Source: Pelobacter propionicus DSM 2379
GTDB taxonomy: Bacteria; Desulfobacterota; Desulfuromonadia; Geobacterales; Pseudopelobacteraceae
Assembly (NCBI RefSeq): GCF_000015045.1
Contig: NC_008609.1
Location: 2,737,501-2,801,500, forward strand
Direction of reading: 5' to 3'
DNA length: 64,000 bases
The notes under the pieces are model-generated. The model was not told where the DNA came from. It saw nothing but the letters and a program-made list of their open reading frames with translations, and searched no databases. Positions 54,972-63,615 of the stretch are shown here, in pieces. The translations under genes were made by a program, and so were the position numbers. How positions within the stretch are numbered: position 1 is the stretch's first letter; each line of letters opens with the position of its first letter.

Positions 54972-55097
54972 TCAGGCAGGGGCATGGCATGCCGGTGCGT
55001 GACAGGCTGGCGCATGACAGGCCGGGGCATGGCAGGATGGGCCATGGCAACCGGCGGCGGACATTGTTCTCTTCTCAACCTTCCTGACCTTCAGCAT
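54972..55097 (-). CDS. Cys-repeat RiPP precursor peptide (CHAPA repeats)
   Basis: A 41-residue peptide. The N-terminal part MLKVRKVEKRTMSAAG is basic and would be the leader; the rest is five pentapeptides, CHGPS then four copies of CHAPA, so that a cysteine occurs at every fifth residue. The ribosome site GGAAGGAGGTG is near perfect. The gene lies 84 bp after a B12-binding radical SAM gene with a PqqD-like tail and before an M19 dipeptidase. I recall a RiPP family described as Cys-every-fifth (CefA), which it may belong to; I could not verify this. The product could be a thioether or otherwise cross-linked peptide. Confidence 0.8.
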   Translation of the reverse strand: MLKVRKVEKRTMSAAGCHGPSCHAPACHAPACHAPACHAPA

Positions 55098-55181
55098 AGA
55101 ATCACCTCCTTCCCATGACGAAACCCGACTCCCTGAAGGATTCGGGGAAATGCAACGACATCTTTTGCGATGCGAACCCCG

Positions 55182-57206
55182 CTATGACGGCAGCCGCACC
55201 AGATCCATCTCCCTGAGCGTCTCCATCGCTTCCCGACACTCGTCCATGAAGCCTTCGCTCCCCATGCCGGAGCCGTAGCGTTGGTACAGGTCGCGGGCGA
55301 TCTCCTCCAGCCGGGCCGAACCGTCGCACAGTTCCAGCAGATCCCGGCCGAACTCGTTGATCTGGGTCACCTCCACCCCGTTCTCCCCGGCGGAGAAGAC
55401 CAGCAGCGTCGGCTCCTGGGGATAGCTCTCCCGGAAGATCCCCTCCTTCAGGTCGTCGACGATGCCGGGCAGGTTGTGGGAAAATTCCCTGACCACAACG
55501 CCCCTGTCCCGCCGGGGAAGCAGCTCCGCCAGGCGGCAGAGGTCGGCGGTGGCGGTCGCCCGGTTCAGCGGGACGATGGCCGTCTCCAGGGACTGGGTTT
55601 CGTAGAGGACGATTTCGGGCAGATGGCACCAGGAGCCGTCGACACGGGCCTCGGCAAGCGCTTTGCCGCAGAAAGAGGGAACATGGCAACGGCACTCCTC
55701 GGGGGTGAGGGAGAGGACCGTCCGCGCCTCCGCGACGGCGACATAACCCAGCAGGCGGGAAAAAAGCCGGCTGGGCGGCTCCCCCAGCGCCATGGCCAGG
55801 AGCAGAAACGTCTTGGGGTACAGGTTGACGAGCAGCGGGAAAAAGCGGGACAGGCGGTCCAGTTCGTCCAGCCCGAGACCGGCGCAGGGGAGATTGTAAA
55901 ATCCGCTGAACAGGAACGGGTCTGACTCGATCAGCCGGGAATCCTCTTCCAGGCGCCGGGCGTCATGGAATTCCAGGCCGAGGGAGAAGTAGCTGTCAGC
56001 CTCGCGCACCAGACAATCCACGTAGCGCCGGTGCAACTCGGTGCCGGGGAGCACCGTGGGGAGCTGGATCAGCGGGTTGCAGTTCCCCTGGATTCCGGCC
56101 CTGAGCGCCAGAAAGAGGGTCTGGTCCACATCCTCCCGCTGTTCCTCGGGGAAACCTATCACGAAGCTGAGCGTCGGCACCATTCCCTCATCCGTGGTCT
56201 CCCTGACCCGCTGGTAGAGGATGGTTTCATCGATCTGCTTGCCGATGAATGCCAGGGTGCGCCGCGACCCCGAGTCGATGCCGTAGCACATGGACTCGCA
56301 CCCCGCCTCCCGCATCAGCCGCAGCAGTTCCACATCCATGGAGTCGAGCCGGGAGATGCAGTACCAGGGGGTGTCGTTCAGCCCCTCCTCCAGGACCCGT
56401 CGGCAGAACTCCTCCACGAAGCGCCGGTCTGCGGTGAACTGGTCGTAGGCCAGCAGGAAGCACTGGGCGCCGTAGCGCTCCCGCAGGCGGCGCATCTCAT
56501 GGGTGATGCGGGGGATGGAGAAGGTGCGCGTGCGCCGCCGCCACATGATTGATTCGGAGCAGTAGACGCAGGCATGGGGGCATCCCCTCCCCACCTCCAG
56601 GATGGCTATGGCGCGGGGAATCCCGCAGGCGTCACGGTAGGTTTCAAGGTCGGGCACGAAGCCGTAGTCCGGGAGCGGGAGCACGTCCAGGTCGCTGATC
56701 AACTGCCGGTCCGGGTTGCGGATCACCTCGGTTCCCCGGCGCCAGCTGATTCCCTCGATCCCCTCCCCCTCCTCTCTCACGGCCCAGGCAGAGACCAGTT
56801 CCGACAGGCTCAACTCCCCCTCCCCCCTGACCACCGCGTCGATCCAGGGAAAGCGTTCCAAGGTCCGTTCGGCGACGAACGTCACGTCATGGCCGCCAGC
56901 AACGATCCGTATCTCCGGCCTGGCCTTCTTCAGCCGTTGGGCGATCTGGACGACAGCCGGAAAGGTGGCGCACTGCACGGAAAAGCCCACCAGGTCGGGA
57001 TCATGGCGCAGGATCATGCGGGCGGCGTCTTCGTAGATGGCGGAGCTGGGGTTAAGCGTCTTCAGGCGGAGGGCGAGGACAAGATCCAGGACATCGACCT
57101 GATGCCCCCCCTCCCTGAGCAGGGTGGCAAGGTTGAGCAGCCCCAGTGGCGGGAGGTTGTAGAGCGACTGGAGGTAGAATGGCGGGAAGACGAGTGTGAT
57201 CTTCAT
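55182..57206 (-). CDS. B12-binding radical SAM enzyme with C-terminal PqqD-like domain
   Basis: A 674-residue enzyme. Residues 1-140 form a cobalamin-binding-type Rossmann domain (FPPFYLQSLYNLPPLGLLNLA, VAGGHDVTF). The radical SAM barrel has LEVGRGCPHACVYCSES (Cys209, Cys213, Cys216), YGIDSGSRRTL and FVIGFPEEQREDV. The last 85 residues (TQINEFGRDLLELCDGSARLEEIARDLY) resemble PqqD, the domain that binds precursor leaders. This combination suits a maturase of the CHAPA peptide encoded next to it. The start at 57206 is chosen for the MKITLVFPPFY opening; the ribosome site is weak. Confidence 0.82.
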   Translation of the reverse strand: MKITLVFPPFYLQSLYNLPPLGLLNLATLLREGGHQVDVLDLVLALRLKTLNPSSAIYEDAARMILRHDPDLVGFSVQCATFPAVVQIAQRLKKARPEIRIVAGGHDVTFVAERTLERFPWIDAVVRGEGELSLSELVSAWAVREEGEGIEGISWRRGTEVIRNPDRQLISDLDVLPLPDYGFVPDLETYRDACGIPRAIAILEVGRGCPHACVYCSESIMWRRRTRTFSIPRITHEMRRLRERYGAQCFLLAYDQFTADRRFVEEFCRRVLEEGLNDTPWYCISRLDSMDVELLRLMREAGCESMCYGIDSGSRRTLAFIGKQIDETILYQRVRETTDEGMVPTLSFVIGFPEEQREDVDQTLFLALRAGIQGNCNPLIQLPTVLPGTELHRRYVDCLVREADSYFSLGLEFHDARRLEEDSRLIESDPFLFSGFYNLPCAGLGLDELDRLSRFFPLLVNLYPKTFLLLAMALGEPPSRLFSRLLGYVAVAEARTVLSLTPEECRCHVPSFCGKALAEARVDGSWCHLPEIVLYETQSLETAIVPLNRATATADLCRLAELLPRRDRGVVVREFSHNLPGIVDDLKEGIFRESYPQEPTLLVFSAGENGVEVTQINEFGRDLLELCDGSARLEEIARDLYQRYGSGMGSEGFMDECREAMETLREMDLVRLPS

Positions 57207-57258
57207 GGCACCATATCCCTGACGCGGCAATTAATTGCAGGATGGTAACGATGTTCCC

Positions 57259-57286
57259 AGACTACCATGCAACGGCGGCTTTGCAA
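57259..57286 (-). promoter_or_regulatory. Candidate promoter of the radical SAM / RiPP operon
   Basis: On the minus strand TTGCAA is followed after 16 bases by TAGTCT, about 55-80 bases before the radical SAM gene. A modest match. Confidence 0.32.
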
Positions 57287-57440
57287 GGAAGGGATTGGCC
57301 ACCGTCATGAGGGGCATTCTCACGGGGAACTGGTTCGACAAATGAGTTCGCAGCAATGATGCAGGTTTCCCGACAGGTAAGCCCCGTTTCCGAGACATTT
57401 TTTGGGAGAGGGAGGAAAAAGCGGAGGGAAGGGCTGAGAA

Positions 57441-57458
57441 TGTAAATTTTATCGACAA
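57441..57458 (-). promoter_or_regulatory. Orphan perfect copy of the PEP-CTERM enhancer motif
   Basis: On the minus strand TTGTCGATAAAATTTACA matches TGTCGRY-N4-TTTACR exactly. It lies just after the PEP-CTERM gene 3 terminator and about 235 bp upstream of the radical SAM gene. I found no GG-N10-GC sigma-54 element on this strand between it and that gene. Confidence 0.5.
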
Positions 57459-57492
57459 AAAAATATGGCGATGCTCTCCGCATCGCCATATT
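57457..57492 (-). terminator. Rho-independent terminator after PEP-CTERM gene 3
   Basis: On the minus strand AATATGGCGATGC and GCATCGCCATATT pair around a 5-base loop and run into seven T residues. It lies about 28 bases after the stop codon. Confidence 0.9.
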
Positions 57493-57520
57493 GGATTCCA
57501 TTCAACCGGACTATAACCGT

Positions 57521-58147
57521 TTATTCCCTGTTCATGCGTCGTTTGCCGAAGATGGCCAGGCCCAGCATGCCGGCCCCCAGGAGGACCATGGTGCCCGGTT
57601 CGGGGACAGGGGTCTGTTCAACATCGCGCGCGTAGAGTGTTAAATGGGACAGATCTGGTATCTGCCCACCATTGTTTGTGAAGGTAATTGCCCAACTATC
57701 GCCGGTGCCGTTTGACCCAGTTGCATTGAGCAGTTCATTGTCAAACAAATAGGCGCTCCAACTACTTGATCCTTTGAGAACGGCCACCAAATCTACGGTT
57801 GCAGGAAGTGATGCACCACTCCATGTCAGGTACCACGTTCCCGAAGTCCCACCTGTTGAACGCAAAGAAAAGTAAATGCCATCCAACTCACCTATAGAGG
57901 AAGCTTGACCATTAAGCGTTTCGTCTTTTGCGACAAAAGTAAATTCGTTGCCCCGAAAAAGCGAGTCGGAGTACCCTAAGTCATTCAGCCCACCTGCGGA
58001 ATCGTTTCCGGAATTCGGTCCACTGCACGCATCAGCAGCAAATCCATTCAGTTGCATATCAGAGTTCAAGCATGAAGATGAATGTGCCATACTCACCATT
58101 CCAGCCATGAACACACTCGTTAGCAATGTAATCAATATCTTTTTCAT
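57521..58147 (-). CDS. PEP-CTERM sorting-domain exported protein 3
   Basis: A 208-residue secreted protein: signal peptide about 1-22 (MKKILITLLTSVFMAGMVSM, then AHS), a beta-rich mature region with conserved CSGPNSGNDSAGGLND, SSGTWYLTWSG-like and LVAVLKGSSSWSAYLFD segments, and the C-terminal anchor VPEPGTMVLLGAGMLGLAIF then GKRRMNRE. The pattern WxGxxLPATVDLVAVLKGSxxWSAYLFD is typical of a PEP-CTERM subgroup; function unknown. The start at 58147 has AAAGGAG upstream. It has its own sigma-54 promoter and terminator. Confidence 0.9.
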   Translation of the reverse strand: MKKILITLLTSVFMAGMVSMAHSSSCLNSDMQLNGFAADACSGPNSGNDSAGGLNDLGYSDSLFRGNEFTFVAKDETLNGQASSIGELDGIYFSLRSTGGTSGTWYLTWSGASLPATVDLVAVLKGSSSWSAYLFDNELLNATGSNGTGDSWAITFTNNGGQIPDLSHLTLYARDVEQTPVPEPGTMVLLGAGMLGLAIFGKRRMNRE

Positions 58148-58192
58148 GAACCAATCTCCTTTATAATGCATTGCCGGACTTTACAAATACCA

Positions 58193-58208
58193 TGCATAAC
58201 CAGTGCCA
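58193..58208 (-). promoter_or_regulatory. Sigma-54 promoter of PEP-CTERM gene 3
   Basis: On the minus strand TGGCACTGGTTATGCA is an excellent -24/-12 element (TGGCAC perfect, ATGCA). The start codon is 45 bases downstream. Confidence 0.9.
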
Positions 58209-58270
58209 AAAACCAACAACCTAATATTCCGCTAGAAAACACACAAAGAAGCAACAAACTGGCTAGTCAT

Positions 58271-58288
58271 TGTAAAATAAATCGACAA
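58271..58288 (-). promoter_or_regulatory. Predicted enhancer-binding-protein site, PEP-CTERM gene 3, proximal
   Basis: On the minus strand TTGTCGATTTATTTTACA fits TGTCGRY-N4-TTTACR. It ends 62 bases before the sigma-54 box, the same distance as at gene 2. Confidence 0.75.
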
Positions 58289-58384
58289 CATTTTTACTGC
58301 TTTCACTTCTCCACCTGCATCAATCTCATATAACTCGCTGGAAACAACTTATTACCAACCTACTTCAACGGAGTCAATTCAGAC

Positions 58385-58402
58385 TGTAAAAAATACCGAC
58401 AA
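58385..58402 (-). promoter_or_regulatory. Predicted enhancer-binding-protein site, PEP-CTERM gene 3, distal
   Basis: On the minus strand TTGTCGGTATTTTTTACA is a second copy of the motif, centred 114 bases (about 11 helix turns) upstream of the proximal copy. Confidence 0.68.
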
Positions 58403-58491
58403 AACAGCAATCTTTTCTGCATTATTCAAACTATCTGAGTGTGGGAGATCGACGATGAACGGGAAGCGATGATCCGAACAGTTCCAGCTAG

Positions 58492-60168
58492 GAGTCTGTC
58501 GGGCTTAACGCATTCAGCCGTCATCTCCAGGGCGTTTTCAATTGGTTAACCTGCTGTATTTATTGAATAAGTCGTCAGCTTTAGCTTGCGTTTTCTTGGT
58601 GTATCCCGTATATTTGTCCGGTAATATCAACTGGTTAGGTATCGGGGTTGACTATGAAATCAAAGTTTATTGAAGTTGACCGGGAAACACCCTATCTGCT
58701 CCCGCCATCGCTGCAGGATTGGCTACCAGAAAAGCACTTGGCCCGGTTTGTGGTCGAAATTGTCGAACAGCTCGACCTGCGCTCTTTGAAAGCTACCTAT
58801 GCCGGCCGAGGCTCGCAGCCCTATAACCCTGAGATGCTGGTAGCATTGTTGTTTTACGGTTATGCGACAGGCGTATTCTCCAGCCGGAAGCTTGAGCGCA
58901 GCACCTACGACTCCGTGGCATTCCGGTTCATAGCGGCAAACAGTCATCCTGACCACGATACCATTGCCACCTTCCGCCGGCGTTTTCTGCCGCAACTGAA
59001 CAAGCTGTTTGCCCAGATTCTGCTGATCGCTCATCAGATGGAGGTGCTGAAACTGGGCAACGTTAGTTTGGATGGCAGCAAAATCAAGGCGAACGCCTCC
59101 AAGCACAAGGCGCTGAGCTATGAGCATGCCTGCAAGCTTGAAGAGCAGATCAAGGCTGAGGTTGGCGAACTGCTCAAAAAGGCCGAGGCAGCGGACCGTG
59201 CCGATATTCCGGACGGCATGAACATCCCCGAAGAACTGGAACGTCGGGAAAAGCGTCTTTCCGCCATTGCCGCAGCCAAGGTCGAGATCGAAAAACGAGC
59301 CGCTGAGCGCCATGCTCGTGAACAGGCCGCTTATGAGAAGAAAGTCGCCGAACGGGCCAAGAAGGAGCAGGCAACGGGCAAGAAGGCCAAGGGGAAAGAG
59401 CCGAAACCGCCCAAATCCGGCCCCACTGCCAAAGATCAGGTCAATCTGACCGATGAAGAGTCGCGGATCATGCCGACCTCCGGTGGCGGATTCGAGCAGA
59501 CTTACAACGCCCAGGCCGGTGTGGATACAGCATCAAAGCTCATCGTTTCGGCCCATGTTACCCAGAATCCCAATGACAAACAGGAGCTGACACCGACCCT
59601 GGAGAACCTGGCGGCGCTGCCTGAGAAGCTTGGCAAGGCAACCGATCTGGTAGCTGACAGTGGCTACTTCAGCGAAACCAATGTAACTGCCTGTGAGGAG
59701 AACGGGATAACTCCCTACATTGCCGTAGACCGGCAGAGTCACAACGTGCCACTGATGGAGCGCTTTGCCGAACCGCCGCCGTTACCCGAAGATGCCGATT
59801 CCGTGGCCAGAATGAAGCATCGCCTGAAGACACCTTCCGGCAAGGCGATCTACGCCCAGCGAAAAGTCACCTCGGAACCGGTCTTCGGCATCATCAAGGC
59901 GGTCATGGGATTCAGAAGCTTTCTTCTTCGTGGCTTTGAAGCAGTAAAAGGCGAATGGAACCTCGTCTGCATGGCCTACAACATCAAACGGCTGCATGTC
60001 TTGGCCGGATAGAATGAGAAATAGCGAAAATCAGCCTGTAATAACCGCAGTCATCGCTGAAAGGGCTGAATTAACCAGGTTGCCGGTGGGAAGACGAACA
60101 CATACGGAACTTTTTTAATCGGCTTGGCCACAAAAGAGGGCGCCCCTGAGGTCAAGCCCGACAGACTC
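58492..60168 (+). mobile_element. Complete IS1182-family insertion sequence
   Basis: A 1677-bp element bounded by perfect 15-bp inverted repeats GAGTCTGTCGGGCTT (58492-58506) and AAGCCCGACAGACTC (60154-60168). CTAG flanks it on both sides (58488-58491 and 60169-60172), consistent with a 4-bp target duplication of a palindromic site. One intact transposase gene lies inside. The flanks show no interrupted gene. Confidence 0.9.
58654..60012 (+). CDS. IS1182-family transposase
   Basis: A 452-residue DDE transposase. The N-terminal domain is LPPSLQDWLPEKHLARFVVE with SHPDHDTIATFRRRF. Catalytic blocks are VSLDGSKIKANAS (first Asp), LVADSGYFSE (second Asp) and the C-terminal YAQRKVTSEPVFGIIK (Glu). 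A charged coiled-coil insertion (AEKRAAERHAREQAAYEKK-like) lies between the first two, as in the family. The ATG at 58654 is preferred over a TTG 6 bases upstream. The reading frame is intact, so the element may be active. Confidence 0.93.
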   Translation: MKSKFIEVDRETPYLLPPSLQDWLPEKHLARFVVEIVEQLDLRSLKATYAGRGSQPYNPEMLVALLFYGYATGVFSSRKLERSTYDSVAFRFIAANSHPDHDTIATFRRRFLPQLNKLFAQILLIAHQMEVLKLGNVSLDGSKIKANASKHKALSYEHACKLEEQIKAEVGELLKKAEAADRADIPDGMNIPEELERREKRLSAIAAAKVEIEKRAAERHAREQAAYEKKVAERAKKEQATGKKAKGKEPKPPKSGPTAKDQVNLTDEESRIMPTSGGGFEQTYNAQAGVDTASKLIVSAHVTQNPNDKQELTPTLENLAALPEKLGKATDLVADSGYFSETNVTACEENGITPYIAVDRQSHNVPLMERFAEPPPLPEDADSVARMKHRLKTPSGKAIYAQRKVTSEPVFGIIKAVMGFRSFLLRGFEAVKGEWNLVCMAYNIKRLHVLAG

Positions 60169-60172
60169 CTAG

Positions 60173-60607
60173 AGACCCGCTTGCATCATAGACTCTGCTT
60201 ACCGAGTGCATTTCAGGGGGATTTCAGAGCATACCCCTGAGGGCCGAGGCCACCACGTGCCCCATGAGACCATATCGAGCACAGGGGCAGGGATAGCCAT
60301 GGCTTTTGCGCTCCATAACCACAGGAGCCAAATACGGAACAAATTGGAGTCTTTTTAATAAATCACGAGATTCACACCCATAACACAACCACCCAGCCCT
60401 TACAGCAGAATTAGATCCACACAATATAAGTCTTGCCTAACGCAACAGCTTGATCTAGAGTGGCAACTCCTTGCATCCACAAGACCCGTACCACTAAAAG
60501 AAGGAAGTATGTTCTGGCTTTTAATGCTCACAACCTAAGCATCCAAAACAGGAAGATGACCAAATTTAGTTAATAACAAGTTACATCTTTAGAGGCAAAC
60601 ACTATCT
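60173..60607. other. Non-coding stretch right of the insertion sequence
   Basis: 435 bases with lower GC than the main chromosome and no supported gene. A short inverted repeat TCAGGGG/CCCCTGA is present near 60211-60240. Nothing else was recognised. Confidence 0.5.
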
Positions 60608-61888
60608 ATGCGTCGAGTTCTAGCCACTGATTTTGGCATCTGGCCTATGTTACAGCACTTGGAACGAGCATCAGATCACATGATTGCAACCAGTGAGTAC
60701 TGGGCCAGACTGGCTAACTACCTTCTCCTTTACGACCAGATCGTCATTCCCACAGGAAATCTTCAAATACTTCCGGTCCTTCGCCTCATGGTGGGCGAAG
60801 CAGCATTCGATGAGCTTGTCCGAACGAGGAGCATAGTCTTCGCCAGGTTTGACCAATGGTTCGGCTATGCAGGAAACGGTGAAGGCTTAGTTTATTTCCA
60901 GATATCAGATGGCCCCAATCACCCCACAAGCACTCCAAATATCGCAACAGCCTTCTTTAAGCCACTTGACTTAGCAATCACTGACATGTTGTCAGCTTCA
61001 AACCTTCCATCCACAGCTGAACGTAAAGCAGAGATCAAAAACCTATTACTGGACAATGTTGTACAGCTTCCTACACCGGTTATTACTGAAGGACTCAGGG
61101 ACGAATCATACAAGGACGTATTGGGTAGCCCACACCTTAGGGACTTCCTTTCGCTCCGAAACTCTGGTCGATCATTGGATGCCTTGCGTGATATCAGGCC
61201 TGATCAAATGGTGGTGTTCAACCCCCACGTACCACCTGAACCGAACTCTTCACGCGAAATACGGGCTGTGCTACGAGTTGTTTTTGAGAACTTCTTGCTT
61301 AGTATCGGAGGTCATGTCGAATCGACTGAAATAACTGGCGATGCCGACACACTAAATGTCCTTCTCGCAAAGGGACAACGACTAGGTTATTCACCAGAGG
61401 GCAATCAAGCATTCGCTCAGATCCAGAAAATTAGCGGTGTGCCTGACCTCGGTGCAGCATTTGCTGCAAAGCAAATTTCTCCAACGCAACTACTCGACCT
61501 TCGCAATTCCAAGCATGCACAAGCTTTAAGAGACTGGTTCGCCCTTGGAGCACCAAGTGCAACAGAGGAAGAGACTGTCCGTAGGTATATAGAGACAATT
61601 GGTAAACCTGGTTTAGTCGATTCAGTACCTACGAAGATCCTCCGATTTGCAACCACAGCAGGGTTAGGTGCAATAGAGCCCATCACTGGTGCTATCGCTT
61701 CGGCTGCTGATACCTTCTTATTGAGTAAGTGGTTCCCTGGAAAATCACCACGCCTATTTATGAAACAAGCAAAGGTGATGCTCACTAACTCACCAGTGAT
61801 CCAGCCACCATTGATGCGAGGCAGAGATCGGAACAAACCATGCTCCTGCGGTAGCGGGAAAAAATTCAAAAAGTGCTGCGGTCGGTAG
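60608..61888 (+). CDS. SEC-C motif protein of unknown function
   Basis: A 426-residue protein not recognised over most of its length. The last 20 residues form a SEC-C zinc motif: KPCSCGSGKKFKKCCG. Residues 355-385 contain a small hydrophobic segment (LGAIEPITGAIASAADTFLL). The gene is noticeably AT-richer than the chromosome and lies between an IS element and a serine recombinase, so it is probably acquired cargo. SEC-C tails occur on many mobile or defence-associated proteins as binding modules; a defence role is a guess. Confidence 0.65.
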   Translation: MRRVLATDFGIWPMLQHLERASDHMIATSEYWARLANYLLLYDQIVIPTGNLQILPVLRLMVGEAAFDELVRTRSIVFARFDQWFGYAGNGEGLVYFQISDGPNHPTSTPNIATAFFKPLDLAITDMLSASNLPSTAERKAEIKNLLLDNVVQLPTPVITEGLRDESYKDVLGSPHLRDFLSLRNSGRSLDALRDIRPDQMVVFNPHVPPEPNSSREIRAVLRVVFENFLLSIGGHVESTEITGDADTLNVLLAKGQRLGYSPEGNQAFAQIQKISGVPDLGAAFAAKQISPTQLLDLRNSKHAQALRDWFALGAPSATEEETVRRYIETIGKPGLVDSVPTKILRFATTAGLGAIEPITGAIASAADTFLLSKWFPGKSPRLFMKQAKVMLTNSPVIQPPLMRGRDRNKPCSCGSGKKFKKCCGR

Positions 61889-61999
61889 CTTTAATTAAAT
61901 TCTTGATAACAAAGAGCACGAGAGCGTCAGACTAATGGCAGAAATCAATTGGGGAGACTATCAAGATAAACATAATCAACACGCATTGATCTAATTATA

Positions 62000-62557
62000 C
62001 TATTTCTCTTTACACTCTTTCATGATCCTATAGACGCTAGCAACCCCGATCTTCAGTTCATCAGCAATAGCTTGTTTGGTCATACCTTGCCCGATCAACT
62101 CCATGACCTTCTCGGACTGCGCCATTGCAGTTGCCTTCCTACCCTTGTACTTCCCTGCTTCCTTAGCAGCCCGTATGCCTTCCCTTTGTCGCTCTAGCAT
62201 CATCTCACGCTCGAAGGTCGCTATTGCACCAAGCATGGTTAACATAAGTTTCCCAGTGGATGTGGTGGTATCAAGCTGAATGTTGAGCACCTTAAAGGCA
62301 ACGTGCCTCTCTTCCAGATCCTCAGTGATGCTCAGTAGATGTTTTGTGCTCCTAGCGATTCTGTCGAGCTTACAAACCACCACCGTGTCACCTTCCCGGA
62401 CATAATCCAGCATCGCTGCAAGCTCCGGTCTATCAGCATCCGCTCCGCTTGCCTTCTCTTGGTACACCTTGTCGACACCAGCGGCCCGGAGCTGCTCTAA
62501 CTGAACGGCCAAGTCCTGTTCTTGAGTACTGACCCTTGCATACCCGATTACAGCCAT
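62000..62557 (-). CDS. Serine recombinase (resolvase/invertase family)
   Basis: A 185-residue small serine recombinase. The catalytic Ser is in GYARVSTQEQDL (Ser10), with the conserved Arg in LDRIARSTKHLL, the E-helix region GAIATFEREMMLERQREGI, and a C-terminal helix-turn-helix (MTKQAIADELKIGVASVYRIM). Such proteins resolve cointegrates or invert DNA. AGGAG precedes the ATG. No Tn3-type transposase is adjacent, so it may belong to an integrated plasmid or genomic island. Confidence 0.92.
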   Translation of the reverse strand: MAVIGYARVSTQEQDLAVQLEQLRAAGVDKVYQEKASGADADRPELAAMLDYVREGDTVVVCKLDRIARSTKHLLSITEDLEERHVAFKVLNIQLDTTTSTGKLMLTMLGAIATFEREMMLERQREGIRAAKEAGKYKGRKATAMAQSEKVMELIGQGMTKQAIADELKIGVASVYRIMKECKEK

Positions 62558-63615
62558 ATCATTCTCCTATCAATAACGCTTAAGACGTTGTGATAATATA
62601 CTATCAAAATCCATATGTCAATTTATATGATAGGTCTTGACGACATACACCACACCTATCACGGAGGCATGCCCTATTGGTAACAAAGAAAAGATTCAGC
62701 GTGCCTGCAAGATCGGAACAAATACGACAACCACCACTAGACAGGTAGGCGGAAGATCAGCGTTAGCCACAAGACCATTCTAAGCAACGGAGTTGTATAT
62801 ATCGGAGAATAGATAACAACAGACTGCCACACTAATTCAATACCAATGAAGCCATATAACCACGTAAAAGACAGCAGACACTTAACAGACGTACAAGCCT
62901 ATCACGGTATACAGTTATACAGTCGAGCTATTTTGCACCATGAGCTTCAACTTACATATTACAGCAGATGCCACCAAGCTCCTTATCAACTGTTTTTGTA
63001 ATCTGGCTACATTTGTTTGCTCATAATGTTAGCTGTTTATGTTACTGGATATATTTTAAATCATGTTATCTTATGCTGAGCACGAGTAACAATCATAATG
63101 CATAACGTTGAATGTGCTGCATTAAAATCTTGAGTGCTTATAATATATAACGGCTATATTATGTGCATTGCGTACACATACCTGTTTAGGTTCATACCGT
63201 ATGTTATGTTATAAGATTACTGTGTTGTGTGTTATATAAAGTATGCATCTATGCTTATGTTGTGCATGGTGTGGTTACATCGTGCATCATGCGGTTACAT
63301 GCTGGTGTGCACATGGGTAAGTCAAAGTCTTGCACGTTGTAGTGCTCTTGTCCTGTTGGCAATAGATACGCGGGTATCTGATTCTATAAGTGGTCTGTAT
63401 TGATTCCGTGCAACAAAGAAGTTGGACAGACCAAGGACAGCTATACCTGTCCGCACAAACAACAAGCTCAGCTCTGTAACGTAATGCGTAGGGGAACAAG
63501 CGAGACATACGAAGTATGAACATCCTTGTGCAGCATCAGGCAGCTCACAACATTCGTCAGCTCAGCAGGATCAAGCCTCTCCTACCAAGAAGAGGCCCGA
63601 CCCATTCATCCGAGA
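62558..63615. other. AT-rich non-coding region of a mobile island
   Basis: About 1.05 kb with no supported gene on either strand. From 62950 to 63330 it is dominated by TGTTAT, ATGCAT and GTGTG-like words, including TGGTGTGGTTACATCGTGCA and near repeats (GCGGTTACATGCTGGTGTGC). The composition differs sharply from the rest of the window. It could be a degraded or regulatory segment, a replication/transfer region, or a bulky untranslated RNA; nothing decides between these. Confidence 0.45.

Noticed and set aside
54972-55097. Reading the CHAPA-repeat peptide as a metallothionein
   Set aside because: A metal-binding role cannot be excluded, but the basic leader-like start, strict five-residue period and adjacent radical SAM/PqqD-like gene fit a RiPP precursor better.
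57207-57440. A sigma-54 promoter for the radical SAM gene below the orphan motif
   Set aside because: Every GG on the minus strand in this stretch was checked; none has GC after 10 bases with a TTGC-like context.
60224-60424. A 66-codon minus-strand reading frame right of the IS element
   Set aside because: No ribosome site, no recognised pattern and biased Cys/Tyr/Pro content; not supported as a gene.
62558-63615. Possible CRISPR array in the AT-rich region
   Set aside because: Repeated words are short and irregularly spaced; there is no constant repeat-spacer unit and no cas gene.
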